This document shows, piece by piece, positions 14,952 through 26,908 of a stretch of DNA of 64,000 nucleotides. The notes beneath the pieces were generated by a model. The model was not told where the DNA came from. It ran no database searches and saw only the letters and a program-made list of their open reading frames with translations. The stretch's first letter is position 1. Every line of letters begins with the position of its first letter. The DNA comes from Apilactobacillus waqarii. Its GTDB lineage: Bacteria; Bacillota; Bacilli; Lactobacillales; Lactobacillaceae. Position numbers and translations under genes: made by a program. The stretch covers positions 124,001-188,000 of the forward strand of contig NZ_JAHQYH010000003.1 in assembly GCF_019061205.1 (NCBI RefSeq). The letters run 5' to 3'.

Positions 14952-17450
14952 ATGGATAACATTTTTACTCCAAGCGCAAAGAACGTATTGATTTTGGCAC
15001 AAGAACAAGCCAAAGTGTTTGGCCACCAAGGGATTGGGACAGAACACTTATTACTAGCTTTATCTATGGAAGATAACGGCATCGCAAAGTCAGCCTTAAA
15101 GCAATGCGATGTACACGAAGATGATATTAAAGGCGAAATGGAAATCTTGGTTGGGTACGGTAACCTAACCGATTCAGACAAGGACACATACCTACCATAC
15201 TCACCTAAGGCTGAAGCAATCTTGACCTTATCTGGCCAAATTGCGAAGAAATACGGTGCAATTAAGATAGGAACAGAACACTTATTACTTGCCATCTTAG
15301 ATACTCCAGACACTTTAGCTGCTAGAATTCTAGTGGCACTAAACGTGGTCGAAGTAAACGACGTAAAGAAGGTGCTATTACGCAAGATGGGATTCCCAGG
15401 CGATTCAAGTTCAAACTCAAAGAACATTCCACTACCAGGAACTAGAGCAGCTCGCAACAATGGAACTACTCCTACATTAGACTCACTTGCTACTGACCTT
15501 ACTAAGTCAGCCAAAGATGGTCTAATTGATCCTACTATTGGTAGAGACGATGTTATCAAACGTGTAATTCAAATCCTTAGTCGTCGTACTAAGAACAACC
15601 CAGTGCTAATCGGGGAAGCAGGGGTAGGTAAGACTGCTGTTGTTGAAGGCTTGGCACTAAAGGTTGCTCACAGACAAGTTCCAGAAGACATGCAAAATAA
15701 GCGTATCATGATGCTTGAAATGGGAACTCTAGTCGCTGGTACTAAATACCGTGGTGAGTTTGAAAAACGTTTAATGAAGATTATCAGTGAAATCAAGTCA
15801 GTTGGTAATGTAATCCTATTCATTGATGAACTACACACTCTAATGGGTGCCGGTGGTGCTGAAGGAGCTATCGATGCTTCTAACATCCTAAAGCCTGCGC
15901 TTGCAAGAGGAGATCTTCAAACCATCGGTGCTACTACTTTGGATGAATACCAAAAGTACATCGAAAAAGATGGTGCATTAGCTAGAAGATTCGCAACTGT
16001 TTCAGTTGATGAACCTACTAGAGATGAAGCTGTCGAAATCCTAAAGGGAATTCGTCCTAAGTACGAAAGCCACCACCAAGTAAAGATTACCGATGATGCG
16101 ATTGAAAAGGCCGTTGATTTATCAAGCAGATACATCAGCAACCGTTTCCTACCTGATAAGGCAATCGACTTGATGGATGAAGCAGCCGCAATGGTTAGAA
16201 TCAACAACCTAGACGAAAACAATCCATTAGAAGAACTAGAAAACAAGATTAACGAATACAGTACTCAAATGGAAAGTGCTATCGAAGAACAACGATTCGA
16301 AGATGCCGTTTCACTTCGTCAAAAGGAACAAGAACTACAAGAAGAACTAAAGACTAAGCGTCAAGAAACCGCTGATATCAAAAAGCAACGTCAAGAAGAC
16401 CACAACTTCGATATCGAAGAAACCGGTGAAGATGTCGCTAAGGTTGTCTCAGAATGGACTGGGGTTCCAGTAACTAAGATGACTAAGGCTGACAGCAAGC
16501 GTTTGGTTAACCTAGAATCAATCCTACACAAGAAGATTATTGGTCAAAACGAAGCCGTTTCTGCCGTATCACGTGCAATTAGACGTGCTAGAAGTGGAAT
16601 CAAGGATCCAAATAGACCAATCGGTTCATTCATCTTCTTAGGTCCTACCGGTGTTGGTAAGACTGAATTAGCTAAGGACTTAGCTGAAGAAATGTTTGGT
16701 TCAAAGGATGACATTATCAGAATTGATATGTCAGAATACATGCAAAAGGAATCAGCTTCTCGAATGGTTGGTTCAGCTCCAGGATACGTTGGATACGATG
16801 AAGGTGGCCAATTGACCGAAAAGGTAAGACAACATCCATACTCAGTTGTCCTATTCGATGAAGTAGAAAAGGCTCATCCAGATGTCTTCAACTTGCTACT
16901 ACAAGTATTAGATGATGGATACCTAACAGATTCTAAAGGTAGACATGTCGACTTTAGAAATACTGTCCTAATCATGACTTCTAACCTAGGTGCTAGAACA
17001 CTACGTGATAAGAAGACCGTTGGTTTTGGTGCTGAACTAGATCATGACGATGAAAACTACAAGCTAATGAGAAAGACAGTCGAAGAACAAATGAAGAGAT
17101 TCTTCAGACCAGAATTCTTAAACCGTATCGATGAAACAATCATCTTCCACGAACTAAACGAAAAACAAGTTCAAGAAATTGTTAAGCTAATGGCTAACGA
17201 TTTATTGAAACGAGTTCACGACTTAGGCATCAACGTGAAGATGACTCCAGCAGCAATCGAATTAATTGCTAAGAATGGGTTCAATCCTGAATACGGTGCG
17301 CGTCCAATCCGTCGTGCATTGCAAAACGATGTTGAAGATAAAGTTTCTGAAGAAATTCTTTCTGGTGAAATTAAACCAGGGGATGACGTTTCAATCGGAG
17401 CATCTAAAGGCAAGATTACAATCACTAAAAAAGAAGCCGTTAAGGCATAA
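14952..17450 (+). CDS. clpC: ATP-dependent Clp protease ATP-binding subunit ClpC
   Basis: An 832-residue Hsp100 unfoldase that feeds proteins to ClpP. Two ClpN repeats occupy about residues 1-145. AAA module 1 has Walker A GEAGVGKT at 221-228. A UVR/coiled-coil middle region lies at about 410-480 ([18 protein letters not shown]). AAA module 2 has GPTGVGKT at 564-571, followed by the C-terminal D2-small domain. I take the ATG at 14952, 6 nt after GAGG; the GTG at 14940 overlaps that site. It lies in one operon with ctsR, and a strong terminator follows. Confidence 0.97.
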   Translation: MDNIFTPSAKNVLILAQEQAKVFGHQGIGTEHLLLALSMEDNGIAKSALKQCDVHEDDIKGEMEILVGYGNLTDSDKDTYLPYSPKAEAILTLSGQIAKKYGAIKIGTEHLLLAILDTPDTLAARILVALNVVEVNDVKKVLLRKMGFPGDSSSNSKNIPLPGTRAARNNGTTPTLDSLATDLTKSAKDGLIDPTIGRDDVIKRVIQILSRRTKNNPVLIGEAGVGKTAVVEGLALKVAHRQVPEDMQNKRIMMLEMGTLVAGTKYRGEFEKRLMKIISEIKSVGNVILFIDELHTLMGAGGAEGAIDASNILKPALARGDLQTIGATTLDEYQKYIEKDGALARRFATVSVDEPTRDEAVEILKGIRPKYESHHQVKITDDAIEKAVDLSSRYISNRFLPDKAIDLMDEAAAMVRINNLDENNPLEELENKINEYSTQMESAIEEQRFEDAVSLRQKEQELQEELKTKRQETADIKKQRQEDHNFDIEETGEDVAKVVSEWTGVPVTKMTKADSKRLVNLESILHKKIIGQNEAVSAVSRAIRRARSGIKDPNRPIGSFIFLGPTGVGKTELAKDLAEEMFGSKDDIIRIDMSEYMQKESASRMVGSAPGYVGYDEGGQLTEKVRQHPYSVVLFDEVEKAHPDVFNLLLQVLDDGYLTDSKGRHVDFRNTVLIMTSNLGARTLRDKKTVGFGAELDHDDENYKLMRKTVEEQMKRFFRPEFLNRIDETIIFHELNEKQVQEIVKLMANDLLKRVHDLGINVKMTPAAIELIAKNGFNPEYGARPIRRALQNDVEDKVSEEILSGEIKPGDDVSIGASKGKITITKKEAVKA

Positions 17451-17452
17451 TA

Positions 17453-17479
17453 AAAAAGAGGGAATTATCCCTCTTTTTT
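17453..17479 (+). terminator. terminator of ctsR-clpC
   Basis: AAAGAGGGA and TCCCTCTTT form a perfect stem around ATTA, flanked by A- and T-runs. Confidence 0.88.
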
Positions 17480-17491
17480 ATTGTCTAAATC

Positions 17492-17520
17492 TTGACTTTA
17501 TATACCTTCGAGAGTATCAT
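17492..17520 (+). promoter_or_regulatory. promoter of rpoBC
   Basis: TTGACT (17492-17497) and TATCAT (17515-17520), 17-bp spacer. It starts a leader of about 200 nt ahead of rpoB. Confidence 0.8.
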
Positions 17521-17539
17521 ACTAAATATATAACTACGA

Positions 17540-17637
17540 AGTGAAATGTGTGTCGGCGATCTATTGTCCGTCAGACACGCCTATATTAACCAAAAATAAG
17601 CTTCAATTTGAATTGCTTATTTTGGTTTTTTTTTGCT
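17540..17637 (+). promoter_or_regulatory. rpoB leader with attenuator hairpin (Lacto-rpoB-type)
   Basis: A first hairpin, GTGTGTC/GACACGC (17548-17554 with 17574-17580), encloses GGCGATCTATTGTCC. It is followed by a strong terminator-like stem, AACCAAAAATAAGC with GCTTATTTTGGTT (17588-17627), and a T9 run. It lies about 90 nt before rpoB, with no second promoter I can find in between. Rfam describes a Lacto-rpoB RNA in this position in Lactobacillales; I match it by context, not by covariance search. Confidence 0.72.
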
Positions 17638-17725
17638 CATTTTTAGATAAAAAGGGTAAAAAAATGCATTTGTAACACAATTGTAATATTTCACTTACGT
17701 AGAAATTTTTGGAGGGGTGAAGAAC

Positions 17726-20700
17726 TTGGCAGGACATTTAGTTAAATATGGTAAACACCGTATTCGTAGAAGTTACTCTCAAATCAAGGAAGTTCTTGAT
17801 TTACCTAATTTAATTGAAATTCAAACCGATTCATACAAGTGGTTCTTAGATGAAGGTTTGCGTGAAATGTTTAACAGCATTATGCCAATTGATGATTTCC
17901 AAGGAAAACTATCCTTAGAATTTGTTGATTACCAATTATTAGAACCTAAGTACACTGTTAATGAAGCAAGAGATCATGAGGCTAACTACTCAGCTCCACT
18001 TCATATCACATTGAAATTGACCAATCATGAAACTGGTGAAATTAAGACCCAAGATGTATTCTTTGGCGATTTCCCATTGATGACTGATCAAGGTACTTTC
18101 ATTATTAACGGGGCAGAACGTGTAATTGTTTCACAATTAGTTCGTTCTCCTGGTGTATTCTTCCACAAAGAAGAAGACAAGAATGGACGTATCAGCTATG
18201 GTACTACTGTAATTCCTAACCGTGGTGCCTGGATGGAATTCGAAACTGACGCAAAGAACTTATCATACGTTCGTATTGATAGAACTAGAAAGCTACCAAT
18301 TACTGAACTAGTTCGTGCATTAGGTTTCGGTTCAGATGACGAAATTACTCAAATTTTGGGTAGCAATGATAGTCTTTCATTGACTCTTGAAAAAGATGTC
18401 CACAAAGACACAGAAGATTCACGTGTTGAAGAAGCATTAAAGGACATTTACGAACGTCTACGTCCGGGTGAACCTAAGACTGCTGATTCATCTCGTAGCC
18501 TATTGACTACTCGTTTCTTCGATCCAAAACGTTACGACATGGCTCCTGTTGGTAGATACAAGACTAACAACAAGTTAAGCCTAAAGACTCGTTTACTAGG
18601 ATTAACCCTTGCTGAAACTTTAGCTGATCCAGATACTGGTGAAATTATTGCTAAGAAGGGTACTGTAATTGATAAGAATGTCATGAAGGAATTAGCTCCA
18701 TACTTGGACCGCGAAGACTTCAAGGCATACACTTTCAACCCTTCAGAACAATCAGTTGTTCCAGAACCAATGACTGTACAAATCATCAAAGTACAATCAG
18801 AAAAAGACCCAGATCATGTTGTTAACATGATTGGAAACGACAACATCTCATTGGATTACCATCACATCACTCCAGCAGATATCATTTCTGCTATCAACTA
18901 CTTCTTCAACTTGCAAGAAGGAATTGGTGAACCTGATGATATTGACCATTTAGGTAACCGTCGTATCCGTTCTGTTGGTGAATTACTACAAAACCAATTC
19001 AGAATTGGTCTAGCAAGAATGGAACGTGTAGTAAGAGAACGTATGTCAATTCAAGACACTACTACTGTTACTCCACAACAATTAATCAACATTCGTCCTG
19101 TAGTAGCTTCAATTAAGGAATTCTTTGGTTCATCACAATTGTCACAATTCATGGACCAAACTAACCCATTGGGTGAATTAACTCATAAACGTCGTCTATC
19201 TGCATTGGGACCTGGTGGTTTGACTAGAGACCGTGCCGGATACGAAGTTCGTGACGTTCACTACACTCACTATGGTCGTATTTGTCCTATTGAAACTCCT
19301 GAAGGTCCTAACATTGGTTTGATTAACTCACTTTCAAGTTATTCTAAGGTTAACAAGTACGGTTTCGTGGAAACACCTTACCGTCGTGTATCATGGGATA
19401 CTCACAAAGTAACTGATAAGATTGATTACTTATCAGCTGACGAAGAAGATAACTTCGTAGTTGCTCAAGCTAACTCTCCATTAAATGAAGACGGATCATT
19501 CAAGAACGATGTTGTTATGGCAAGATACAAGTCAAACAATATTGAAACTAAGATTGAAAACGTTGACTACATGGATGTTTCTCCTAAGCAAGTAGTTTCA
19601 GTTGCCACTGCATGTATTCCTTTCTTGGAAAACGATGACTCCAACCGTGCCTTGATGGGTGCCAACATGCAACGTCAAGCTGTTCCTTTGGTTAACCCAC
19701 ATGCACCACTAGTTGGTACTGGTATTGAATACAAGGCAGCTCATGACTCTGGTGTTGCTTTAATCTGTAAACACCCAGGTACTGTTGAATACGTTGACGC
19801 TGACGAAGTACGTGTTAGAAGAGAAGACGGTTCATTAGATACTTACAAGCTAATGAAGTTCCAACGTTCAAACGGTGGTAAGAACTACAACCAACGTCCA
19901 ATCGTTCGTGTAAACGACAAGGTTGACGCTGATGAAATTCTAGCCGACGGTCCTTCAATGGAAAACGGAGAACTTGCTTTAGGTCAAAACCCAGTTGTTG
20001 CGTTCATGACTTGGCAAGGTTACAACTTCGAAGATGCCATTGGTATTTCAGAAAGATTAGTTCGAGAAGATGTATACACTTCAATTCATATTGAAGAATA
20101 CGAATCAGAAACTAGAGATACCAAACTTGGACCTGAAGAAATGACTAGAGAAATTCCTAACGTTGGGGAAGACGCTTTAAGAAACCTTGACGAAGAAGGA
20201 ACTATCAGAATTGGTGCTGAAGTACATGATGGTGACATCTTAGTTGGTAAGGTTACTCCTAAGGGTGTAACAGAATTATCAGCTGAAGAACGTTTACTAC
20301 ATGCTATCTTCGGTGAAAAGTCTAGAGAAGTCCGTGATACTTCACTACGTGTACCTCACGGTGGTGGCGGTATCGTTCAAGACGTTAAGGTCTTCACTAG
20401 AGAAAATGGTGATGAATTAGCACCAGGTGTAAACAAGATGGTTCGAGTTTACATTGCTCAAAAACGTAAGATCCAAGTAGGGGACAAGATGTCTGGTCGT
20501 CACGGTAACAAGGGTACTGTTTCCATTGTTATTCCTGAAGAAGATATGCCTTACTTACCAGATGGTACTCCAATTGATATCCTATTGAGTCCCATGGGTG
20601 TGCCTTCACGTATGAACATTGGACAAGTTCTTGAATTACACTTAGGTATGGCTGCTAAAAAACTAGGTATCCACGTAAGTACTCCGGTATTCGACGGTGC

Positions 20701-21325
20701 TCGTGATTCAGATATCTGGGACGCTGTTAAGGAAGCTGGTATGGCTTCAGACGGTAAGTCAGTTGTTTACGATGGTAGAACCGGTGAACCATTCGATAAA
20801 CGTGTTGCAGTTGGTGTAATGCACTACTTGAAACTTGCTCACATGGTTGACGATAAGATCCATGCTCGTTCAATTGGACCTTACTCACTAGTTACTCAAC
20901 AACCACTTGGTGGTAAAGCACAATTTGGTGGACAACGTTTTGGTGAAATGGAAGTTTGGGCCCTAGAAGCTTATGGTGCCGCATACACACTACAAGAAAT
21001 CTTGACTTACAAGTCAGATGACGTTGTTGGTCGTGTTAAGACATACGAAGCTATTGTTAAGGGTGAACCAATTCCTAAGCCAGGTGTTCCTGAATCATTC
21101 CGTGTTCTTGTAAAAGAACTTCAAGCTCTAGGATTAGACATGAAGGTTCTTAACGAAGACAACCAAGAAATCGAACTTCGTGACTTAGACAGCGAAGAAG
21201 ACGACGGTGTTGTTAACGTTGATGCTTTAAGCAAACTAGCTGAAAAGCAAAAGAAAGAACAAGAAGAAAAAGATGAAGAAAAGTCTGAACAAGACGATAA
21301 AGCAAACACCAACTTTAAGGAATAA
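17726..21325 (+). CDS. rpoB: DNA-directed RNA polymerase subunit beta
   Basis: A 1199-residue beta subunit. It contains the rifampicin-pocket region ([20 protein letters not shown], then [20 protein letters not shown]), the [20 protein letters not shown] segment and the conserved C-terminal [20 protein letters not shown]. The tail after residue 1150 is a long acidic/lysine-rich extension. I choose TTG at 17726 (protein starts MAGHLVKYG), 8 nt after GGAGGGG; a GTG at 17717 is part of that site. rpoC follows after 17 bp. The sequence in the rifampicin region looks wild type. Confidence 0.98.
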   Translation: MAGHLVKYGKHRIRRSYSQIKEVLDLPNLIEIQTDSYKWFLDEGLREMFNSIMPIDDFQGKLSLEFVDYQLLEPKYTVNEARDHEANYSAPLHITLKLTNHETGEIKTQDVFFGDFPLMTDQGTFIINGAERVIVSQLVRSPGVFFHKEEDKNGRISYGTTVIPNRGAWMEFETDAKNLSYVRIDRTRKLPITELVRALGFGSDDEITQILGSNDSLSLTLEKDVHKDTEDSRVEEALKDIYERLRPGEPKTADSSRSLLTTRFFDPKRYDMAPVGRYKTNNKLSLKTRLLGLTLAETLADPDTGEIIAKKGTVIDKNVMKELAPYLDREDFKAYTFNPSEQSVVPEPMTVQIIKVQSEKDPDHVVNMIGNDNISLDYHHITPADIISAINYFFNLQEGIGEPDDIDHLGNRRIRSVGELLQNQFRIGLARMERVVRERMSIQDTTTVTPQQLINIRPVVASIKEFFGSSQLSQFMDQTNPLGELTHKRRLSALGPGGLTRDRAGYEVRDVHYTHYGRICPIETPEGPNIGLINSLSSYSKVNKYGFVETPYRRVSWDTHKVTDKIDYLSADEEDNFVVAQANSPLNEDGSFKNDVVMARYKSNNIETKIENVDYMDVSPKQVVSVATACIPFLENDDSNRALMGANMQRQAVPLVNPHAPLVGTGIEYKAAHDSGVALICKHPGTVEYVDADEVRVRREDGSLDTYKLMKFQRSNGGKNYNQRPIVRVNDKVDADEILADGPSMENGELALGQNPVVAFMTWQGYNFEDAIGISERLVREDVYTSIHIEEYESETRDTKLGPEEMTREIPNVGEDALRNLDEEGTIRIGAEVHDGDILVGKVTPKGVTELSAEERLLHAIFGEKSREVRDTSLRVPHGGGGIVQDVKVFTRENGDELAPGVNKMVRVYIAQKRKIQVGDKMSGRHGNKGTVSIVIPEEDMPYLPDGTPIDILLSPMGVPSRMNIGQVLELHLGMAAKKLGIHVSTPVFDGARDSDIWDAVKEAGMASDGKSVVYDGRTGEPFDKRVAVGVMHYLKLAHMVDDKIHARSIGPYSLVTQQPLGGKAQFGGQRFGEMEVWALEAYGAAYTLQEILTYKSDDVVGRVKTYEAIVKGEPIPKPGVPESFRVLVKELQALGLDMKVLNEDNQEIELRDLDSEEDDGVVNVDALSKLAEKQKKEQEEKDEEKSEQDDKANTNFKE

Positions 21326-21342
21326 AGAAAGGGGACTATCCA

Positions 21343-24300
21343 TTGGTCGATGTAAACAAATTTTCAAGCATGCAAATTGGATTAGCTTCTTCTGATAAAA
21401 TTCGTAGTTGGTCATTTGGTGAAGTTAAAAAGCCAGAAACTATCAACTACAGAACTTTAAAACCAGAAAAAGATGGTCTATTCGACGAAAGAATTTTCGG
21501 TCCTACAAAGGATTGGGAATGTGCTTGTGGTAAATATAAACGTATTAGATACAAGGGTATCGTCTGTGATCGTTGTGGAGTAGAAGTTACACGTGCTAAA
21601 GTACGTCGTGAACGTATGGGTCACATTGAATTAGCTGCTCCAGTAACTCACATTTGGTACTTCAAAGGAATTCCAAGTCGTATGGGTCTTGTGTTAGACA
21701 TGAGCCCACGTGCTTTGGAAGAAATTATCTACTTTGCTTCATACGTTGTTACAGATCCTGGTGATACTCCACTAGAAAACAAGCAACTAATCTCAGAACA
21801 AGATTACCGTGAAAAGAAACTTGAATACGGTAACCGTTTCGAAGCTAAGATTGGTGCTGAAGCAATTAGAACTTTATTGAACAATGTTGATATCAATAAA
21901 GAAGTTGCTGAACTAAAAGATGAACTAAAGAAGGCTACTGGTCAAAAGCGTGTTAGAGCGGTTAGACGTCTAGATATTCTAGAAGCCTTCCTACAATCAG
22001 GTAATGACTTGTCATGGATGGTAATGGAAGCAATTCCAGTTATTCCACCTGACTTAAGACCAATGGTACAACTAGAAGGTGGCCGTTTCGCCACTTCTGA
22101 CTTAAATGACTTGTACCGTCGTGTTATTAACAGAAATAACCGTCTAAAGAGATTATTAGATCTACATGCTCCTGGTATCATCGTTCAAAACGAAAAACGT
22201 ATGCTACAAGAAGCTGTTGATGCTTTAATCGATAACGGTCGTCGTGGTCGTCCTGTTGCCGGTCCTGGTAACCGTCCACTTAAGTCACTATCACACATGC
22301 TTAAAGGTAAGCAAGGTCGTTTCAGACAAAACTTACTTGGTAAGCGTGTTGACTACTCTGGTCGTTCTGTTATTGATGTTGGACCATTCTTGAAGTTCAA
22401 CCAAATGGGACTTCCAGTTCCAATGGCCATGGAATTATTCAAGCCTTTCATTATGAAAGAACTTGTAAAACGTGGTAGTGCTTCAAACATTAAGTCTGCT
22501 AAACGTCAAATCGAACGTAAAGATGAAGAAGTATTCGATGTATTGGATGACGTAATTAAGGAACATCCAGTATTACTTAACCGTGCGCCTACATTGCATA
22601 GATTAGGTATTCAAGCATTCGAACCAGTATTGGTTTCAGGTAAATCAATGCGTCTTCACCCATTAGCTTGTGAAGCTTACAACGCCGATTTTGATGGTGA
22701 CCAAATGGCCATCCACGTTCCTTTATCAGACGAAGCACAAGCTGAATCAAGACTATTGATGCTAGCTGCTACTCATATTCTTGCCCCTCGTGATGGAAAC
22801 CCAATCGTTGCTCCTTCTCAAGATATGGTTATCGGTAACTACTACTTAACTATGGAAGAAGAAGGCCGTGAAGGTGAAGGTATGATCTTCAATACACCTG
22901 AAGAAGCTAAACTTTCATACCAAAGTGGTTTAACTCACTGGCACACTCGTGTTGGTATTGCCGCTTCATCAATGAGCGAAAAGCCATTCACTGACGAACA
23001 AAAGGACAAGATTTTGGTAACAACTATTGGTAAGATTATCTTCAACGGTATTCTTCCAAAGACATTCCAATACTTGAACGAACCAACTGATACTAACCTA
23101 CATGGTCACTTATCTGACAGTTTCTTCCTAGAACCTGGTGAAGATATCCATGAACACTTGAAGAATGCACCTCTAAACGGTGCCTTCAAGAAAGGTTTCT
23201 TATCAGACATCATTGCTGAAGTTTACAAGCAATACAAGGTAACTGAAACTTCACAACTACTAGATAGAATGAAGGACTTAGGTTACAACGAATCAACTAA
23301 GTCAGGTTTAACTGTTGGTATCACTGATGTTACTGACCTTAAGTCAAAACCTCAAATTATTGCTGATTCACACAAAAAAGTTGAAAACGTTACAAAACAA
23401 TTCCGTCGTGGTTTAATTACTGACCAAGAACGTTACGAAAGAGTTATCGGTATCTGGAGTGATGCTAAGGATGAAATTCAAAACGACTTGTTGAAGAACT
23501 TCGATCCTCAAAACCCTATCTTTATGATGAGTGACTCTGGTGCCCGTGGTAACATCTCTAACTTTACTCAATTAGCTGGTATGCGTGGTTTGATGGCCGC
23601 ACCTAATGGTGAAATCATGGAACTACCTATCACTGCTAACTTCCGTGAAGGTCTATCAGTTCTTGAAATGTTCATTTCTACCCACGGTGCCCGTAAGGGT
23701 ATGACTGATACTGCCTTGAAGACTGCCAACTCAGGTTACTTAACTCGTCGTCTAGTTGACGTGGCTCAAGACGTTATTATCAGAGAAGAAGATTGTAACA
23801 CTGACCGTGGAGTTATCGTTGCTGCATTGAAGCAAGGTAATGAAATGATTGAACCTCTATACGACAGAATCATCGGTAGATATGCTATGAAGACAGTTAA
23901 GAACCCAGAAACTGGTGAAGTAATTGTTAAGCATAACCAAATGATTAACGAACCTGAAGCTGAAGCAATTGAAGCTGCTGGAATTGAAGAAGTTGAAATT
24001 CGTTCAGCATTCACTTGTAACACAGTTCACGGGGTTTGTGAAAAATGTTACGGTCGTAACTTAGCTACTGGTTCACCTGTAGAAGTTGGTGAAGCAGTTG
24101 GTACTGTTGCTGCTCAATCAATTGGTGAACCTGGTACTCAATTAACTATGCGTAACTTCCATACCGGTGGGGTTGCTGGTAACGCCGATATCACACAAGG
24201 TCTTCCTCGTGTTCAAGAAATCTTTGAAGCTAGAAACCCTAAAGGTAAAGCAGAAATTACTGAAGTTACAGGTACTGTATCTCTAATTGAAGAAAACCCT

Positions 24301-25005
24301 GCTGAAAGAGTGAAGGAAGTTACTGTTAAAGGTGACGCCGACACTAGAACTTACAAGGTTCCAATTAATGCTCGTATGAACGTGGCTGAAGGTGACTTCA
24401 TCCGTCGTGGACAAGCTATTAATGAAGGTTCAATTGATCCTAAGGAACTTATCAAGGTTCGTGATTCACTATCAACTGAAGTATACTTGCTAAGTGAAGT
24501 TCAAAAGACTTACCGTATGCAAGGGGTAGAAGTTAGTGATAAGCATGCTGAAATCATGGTTCGTCAAATGCTACGTAAGGTAAGAATCATGGACTCAGGT
24601 GACACTGACGTTCTTCCAGGTACTTTAATGGATATTAATGACTTTAAGGAAGCTAATGCTGACGCAGTTATTTCTGGTAAGATTCCAGCAACTGCACGTC
24701 CAGTTATCTTAGGTATTACTAAGGCGGCCCTAGAAACTAACAGTTTCTTATCAGCTGCATCATTCCAAGAAACTACTCGTGTTCTAACAGATGCTGCTAT
24801 CCGTGGAAAGAACGATCCATTAGTTGGTCTTAAGGAAAATGTTATTATTGGTAAGCTAATTCCAGCTGGTACTGGAATGAAGACTTACGGTGAAATCAAC
24901 GCTAAAGTTGAAGAACAAGAATCACCAAAAGTTGATTCAAACGACGTTTACTCAATTAGCCAAATTGAAAAACGTATGAATGAAGAAGACGTAAATAACC
25001 AATAA
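21343..25005 (+). CDS. rpoC: DNA-directed RNA polymerase subunit beta'
   Basis: A 1220-residue catalytic subunit. The N-terminal zinc site has C60, C62, C75 and C78. The active-site aspartates lie in NADFDGDQM (447-455). The second cysteine cluster (CNT...CEKCYGRN) and the trigger-loop region [13 protein letters not shown] are present. TTG start at 21343, about 8 nt after AAAGGGG. It is co-transcribed with rpoB and ends at a perfect terminator. Confidence 0.98.
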   Translation: MVDVNKFSSMQIGLASSDKIRSWSFGEVKKPETINYRTLKPEKDGLFDERIFGPTKDWECACGKYKRIRYKGIVCDRCGVEVTRAKVRRERMGHIELAAPVTHIWYFKGIPSRMGLVLDMSPRALEEIIYFASYVVTDPGDTPLENKQLISEQDYREKKLEYGNRFEAKIGAEAIRTLLNNVDINKEVAELKDELKKATGQKRVRAVRRLDILEAFLQSGNDLSWMVMEAIPVIPPDLRPMVQLEGGRFATSDLNDLYRRVINRNNRLKRLLDLHAPGIIVQNEKRMLQEAVDALIDNGRRGRPVAGPGNRPLKSLSHMLKGKQGRFRQNLLGKRVDYSGRSVIDVGPFLKFNQMGLPVPMAMELFKPFIMKELVKRGSASNIKSAKRQIERKDEEVFDVLDDVIKEHPVLLNRAPTLHRLGIQAFEPVLVSGKSMRLHPLACEAYNADFDGDQMAIHVPLSDEAQAESRLLMLAATHILAPRDGNPIVAPSQDMVIGNYYLTMEEEGREGEGMIFNTPEEAKLSYQSGLTHWHTRVGIAASSMSEKPFTDEQKDKILVTTIGKIIFNGILPKTFQYLNEPTDTNLHGHLSDSFFLEPGEDIHEHLKNAPLNGAFKKGFLSDIIAEVYKQYKVTETSQLLDRMKDLGYNESTKSGLTVGITDVTDLKSKPQIIADSHKKVENVTKQFRRGLITDQERYERVIGIWSDAKDEIQNDLLKNFDPQNPIFMMSDSGARGNISNFTQLAGMRGLMAAPNGEIMELPITANFREGLSVLEMFISTHGARKGMTDTALKTANSGYLTRRLVDVAQDVIIREEDCNTDRGVIVAALKQGNEMIEPLYDRIIGRYAMKTVKNPETGEVIVKHNQMINEPEAEAIEAAGIEEVEIRSAFTCNTVHGVCEKCYGRNLATGSPVEVGEAVGTVAAQSIGEPGTQLTMRNFHTGGVAGNADITQGLPRVQEIFEARNPKGKAEITEVTGTVSLIEENPAERVKEVTVKGDADTRTYKVPINARMNVAEGDFIRRGQAINEGSIDPKELIKVRDSLSTEVYLLSEVQKTYRMQGVEVSDKHAEIMVRQMLRKVRIMDSGDTDVLPGTLMDINDFKEANADAVISGKIPATARPVILGITKAALETNSFLSAASFQETTRVLTDAAIRGKNDPLVGLKENVIIGKLIPAGTGMKTYGEINAKVEEQESPKVDSNDVYSISQIEKRMNEEDVNNQ

Positions 25006-25015
25006 TTTACAACTT

Positions 25016-25053
25016 AAAAATAGCAATCGCTAAATAGCGGTTGCTATTTTTTT
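25016..25053. terminator. bidirectional terminator between rpoC and the prepilin peptidase gene
   Basis: AAATAGCAATCGCT pairs with AGCGGTTGCTATTT (one G-U) with A- and T-runs at the ends. The minus-strand gene ends inside its right flank. Confidence 0.85.
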
Positions 25054-25703
25054 ATACATAGAAACATCAAATAAGATAAATATATAAATGGAATAAACGG
25101 AATTTTACCACTGGCTTGTTTAATAAACGGATAGGCAACTAGTGCGAAGAGACTAGCAACAAAGATAATTAATAGAATGTGGTTACCGATTAATAGAAAC
25201 AAAATCGCAAACAGATCGATATCTGCTTCACCGATAAAGTGATAGTTGTAGTTTAAAAGATAGAAGAAAAAATAAATCGGCATTAATATCAAAATTCTAG
25301 AGAAAGGGAGAGCAAAAATAAAAACAATTAATAGCAGTGAGTGTAGAATAATACTTGAAACCATTTGCTTGTGCATATCTTCTAGACTTAGGTAGAAAAG
25401 ATAGATAATGATAAGCAATGGCAGCATACTTCTGGTTTCAATAAATATTAATGGAAAGATTGTGCCTAAGAACACTTCGTTTACAAACGAGAAACTCGAG
25501 TAGGTCTTATGACAGTACCTGCATCTACCATGATTGAGTAGATAAGAGAAGATAGGGATTAAATCAATCACCTCTAGTTGATGTTTGCAGACATCACAAT
25601 GGGAGAATCCCAAGAGACTTTCTTGATGTTTTCGTCGATAGAATAGGGCAGTGAGAAATGATCCAAAGGAAGAACCTAGGATAAATAAAATGAATAAAAA
25701 CAT
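25044..25703 (-). CDS. prepilin peptidase (ComC / type IV leader peptidase family)
   Basis: A 219-residue polytopic membrane aspartyl protease that cleaves and methylates type IV prepilin-like proteins, in lactobacilli the ComG pseudopilins of DNA uptake. The N-terminal region has paired CxxC motifs (CDVCKHQ and CRYCHKT), as in ComC and PilD. The catalytic aspartates sit in SLEDMHKQ and GEADIDLF. I use the ATG at 25703, because GGAGG lies between it and an upstream in-frame TTG. It lies alone between rpoC and rpsL, which is also its place in other lactobacilli. Confidence 0.88.
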   Translation of the reverse strand: MFLFILFILGSSFGSFLTALFYRRKHQESLLGFSHCDVCKHQLEVIDLIPIFSYLLNHGRCRYCHKTYSSFSFVNEVFLGTIFPLIFIETRSMLPLLIIIYLFYLSLEDMHKQMVSSIILHSLLLIVFIFALPFSRILILMPIYFFFYLLNYNYHFIGEADIDLFAILFLLIGNHILLIIFVASLFALVAYPFIKQASGKIPFIPFIYLSYLMFLCIKK

Positions 25704-25748
25704 ATTTAAAACCTCCAATATTATTTACGAAAGAATTCCTAAGTTTCA

Positions 25749-25777
25749 TTGACACAAATTAGACGTCGTGATAATAT
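25749..25777 (+). promoter_or_regulatory. promoter of rpsL-rpsG
   Basis: Consensus TTGACA (25749-25754) and TAATAT (25772-25777) with a 17-bp spacer, about 100 bp before rpsL. Confidence 0.82.
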
Positions 25778-25792
25778 TATTAAGTGCTTATT

Positions 25793-25832
25793 CATCCGGT
25801 GAACTTTTACATAAAAAAGAATCACCTGGATG
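25793..25832 (+). promoter_or_regulatory. rpsL leader hairpin
   Basis: CATCC-GGTGA pairs with TCACC-T-GGATG: ten base pairs with a single bulged U and a 19-nt A/U-rich loop. It starts about 10 nt after the predicted transcription start and has no T-run, so it is not a terminator. A role in S12/S7 feedback or mRNA stability is possible but unproven. Confidence 0.55.
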
Positions 25833-25875
25833 TGTGGACTTAAAAATAAATTTTATTGGAAGGAGGAATTTTTAG

Positions 25876-26289
25876 ATGCCTACTATTAACCAATTAGTAC
25901 GTAAAGGTCGTCATTCTAGAAGTTCTAAATCAAAAGCCCCAGCTTTAAACCATGGGTACAACAGTTACAAGAAGAAGCAAACTAACAACCCTGCTCCTCA
26001 AAAACGTGGAGTAGCTACCCGTGTTGGTACTATGACTCCAAAGAAGCCTAACTCAGCTCTACGTAAGTACGCCCGTGTTAGACTTTCAAACTTGATTGAA
26101 GTTACTGCATACATTCCTGGTATTGGTCACAACCTTCAAGAACATAGTGTTGTTTTAATTCGTGGTGGTCGTGTTAAGGATTTACCTGGGGTACGTTACC
26201 ACATCGTTCGTGGTGCTCTAGATACTGCCGGTGTTGCTGATCGTCGTCAAGGTCGTTCAAAATACGGTACTAAGAAGCCTAAAGACTAA
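25876..26289 (+). CDS. rpsL: 30S ribosomal protein S12
   Basis: A 137-residue decoding-centre protein. [19 protein letters not shown] and the [10 protein letters not shown] loop are the streptomycin-region signatures. The lysines in KKPNSALRK and the [20 protein letters not shown] loop are as in sensitive strains. AGGAGG lies 9 nt before the ATG. First gene of rpsL-rpsG, under the promoter at 25749. Confidence 0.98.
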   Translation: MPTINQLVRKGRHSRSSKSKAPALNHGYNSYKKKQTNNPAPQKRGVATRVGTMTPKKPNSALRKYARVRLSNLIEVTAYIPGIGHNLQEHSVVLIRGGRVKDLPGVRYHIVRGALDTAGVADRRQGRSKYGTKKPKD

Positions 26290-26329
26290 AACATTTATTC
26301 CGCTATAAGAAAACAAGGAGGATTTTTAA

Positions 26330-26800
26330 ATGCCAAGAAAAGGAAATGTTCAAAAACGTGAAGTTCTTCCTGATCCAATCTACAACTCAAAATTGGTTTC
26401 AAGCTTAATTAACCGTTTGATGTTAGATGGTAAGAGAGGAACTGCATCAGAAATTTTATATGGTGCATTTGATCTTATTAAGAAAGAAACTGGAAATGAC
26501 CCAGTTGACGTATTCGAAGAAGCTATGAACAACGTTATGCCTGTACTAGAAGTTAAGGCTCGTCGTGTTGGTGGATCAAACTACCAAGTTCCTATCGAAG
26601 TACGTCCTGACCGTCGTGTTACTCTAGGTTTACGTTGGATCGTAAACTATGCACGTCTACGTGGTGAACACACAATGGTTGAACGCCTAGGTCGTGAACT
26701 TATGGATGCTGCTAACAACACAGGTGCTTCAGTTAAGAAACGTGAAGACACTCATAAGATGGCAGAAGCTAACCGTGCATTTGCTCACTACCGTTGGTAA
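26330..26800 (+). CDS. rpsG: 30S ribosomal protein S7
   Basis: A 156-residue primary binder of the 16S rRNA 3' major domain. [20 protein letters not shown] and the [15 protein letters not shown] beta-ribbon are typical. It lies 40 nt after rpsL, with AAGGAGG upstream. Full length. Confidence 0.98.
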   Translation: MPRKGNVQKREVLPDPIYNSKLVSSLINRLMLDGKRGTASEILYGAFDLIKKETGNDPVDVFEEAMNNVMPVLEVKARRVGGSNYQVPIEVRPDRRVTLGLRWIVNYARLRGEHTMVERLGRELMDAANNTGASVKKREDTHKMAEANRAFAHYRW

Positions 26801-26834
26801 AATAAACGTACAAACTTATTTGTACATTTAATTG

Positions 26835-26869
26835 AGTGGCTAATGTGTTATTATATTAGCCACTTTTTT
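26835..26869 (+). terminator. terminator between rpsG and fusA
   Basis: GTGGCTAAT and ATTAGCCAC form a perfect 9-bp stem followed by T6. A smaller GTACAAA/TTTGTAC hairpin lies just upstream. fusA starts 40 bp later without a clear promoter of its own, so this may be a partial terminator that lowers fusA read-through. Confidence 0.72.
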
Positions 26870-26908
26870 ACAAAAGAGATTTATTTTTGAGAGGAGAAAC
26901 TTTTTATA

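Noticed and set aside
14933-15559. 208-aa minus-strand open frame opposite ctsR-clpC
   Set aside because: It lies wholly antisense to the conserved clpC N-terminus, has no ribosome site, and its composition (rich in S, L and P) is that of a mirror frame.
17630-17725. Second rpoB promoter downstream of the attenuator
   Set aside because: TAATAT at 17684 has no -35 at a proper distance, and TTGTAA at 17670 has no -10.
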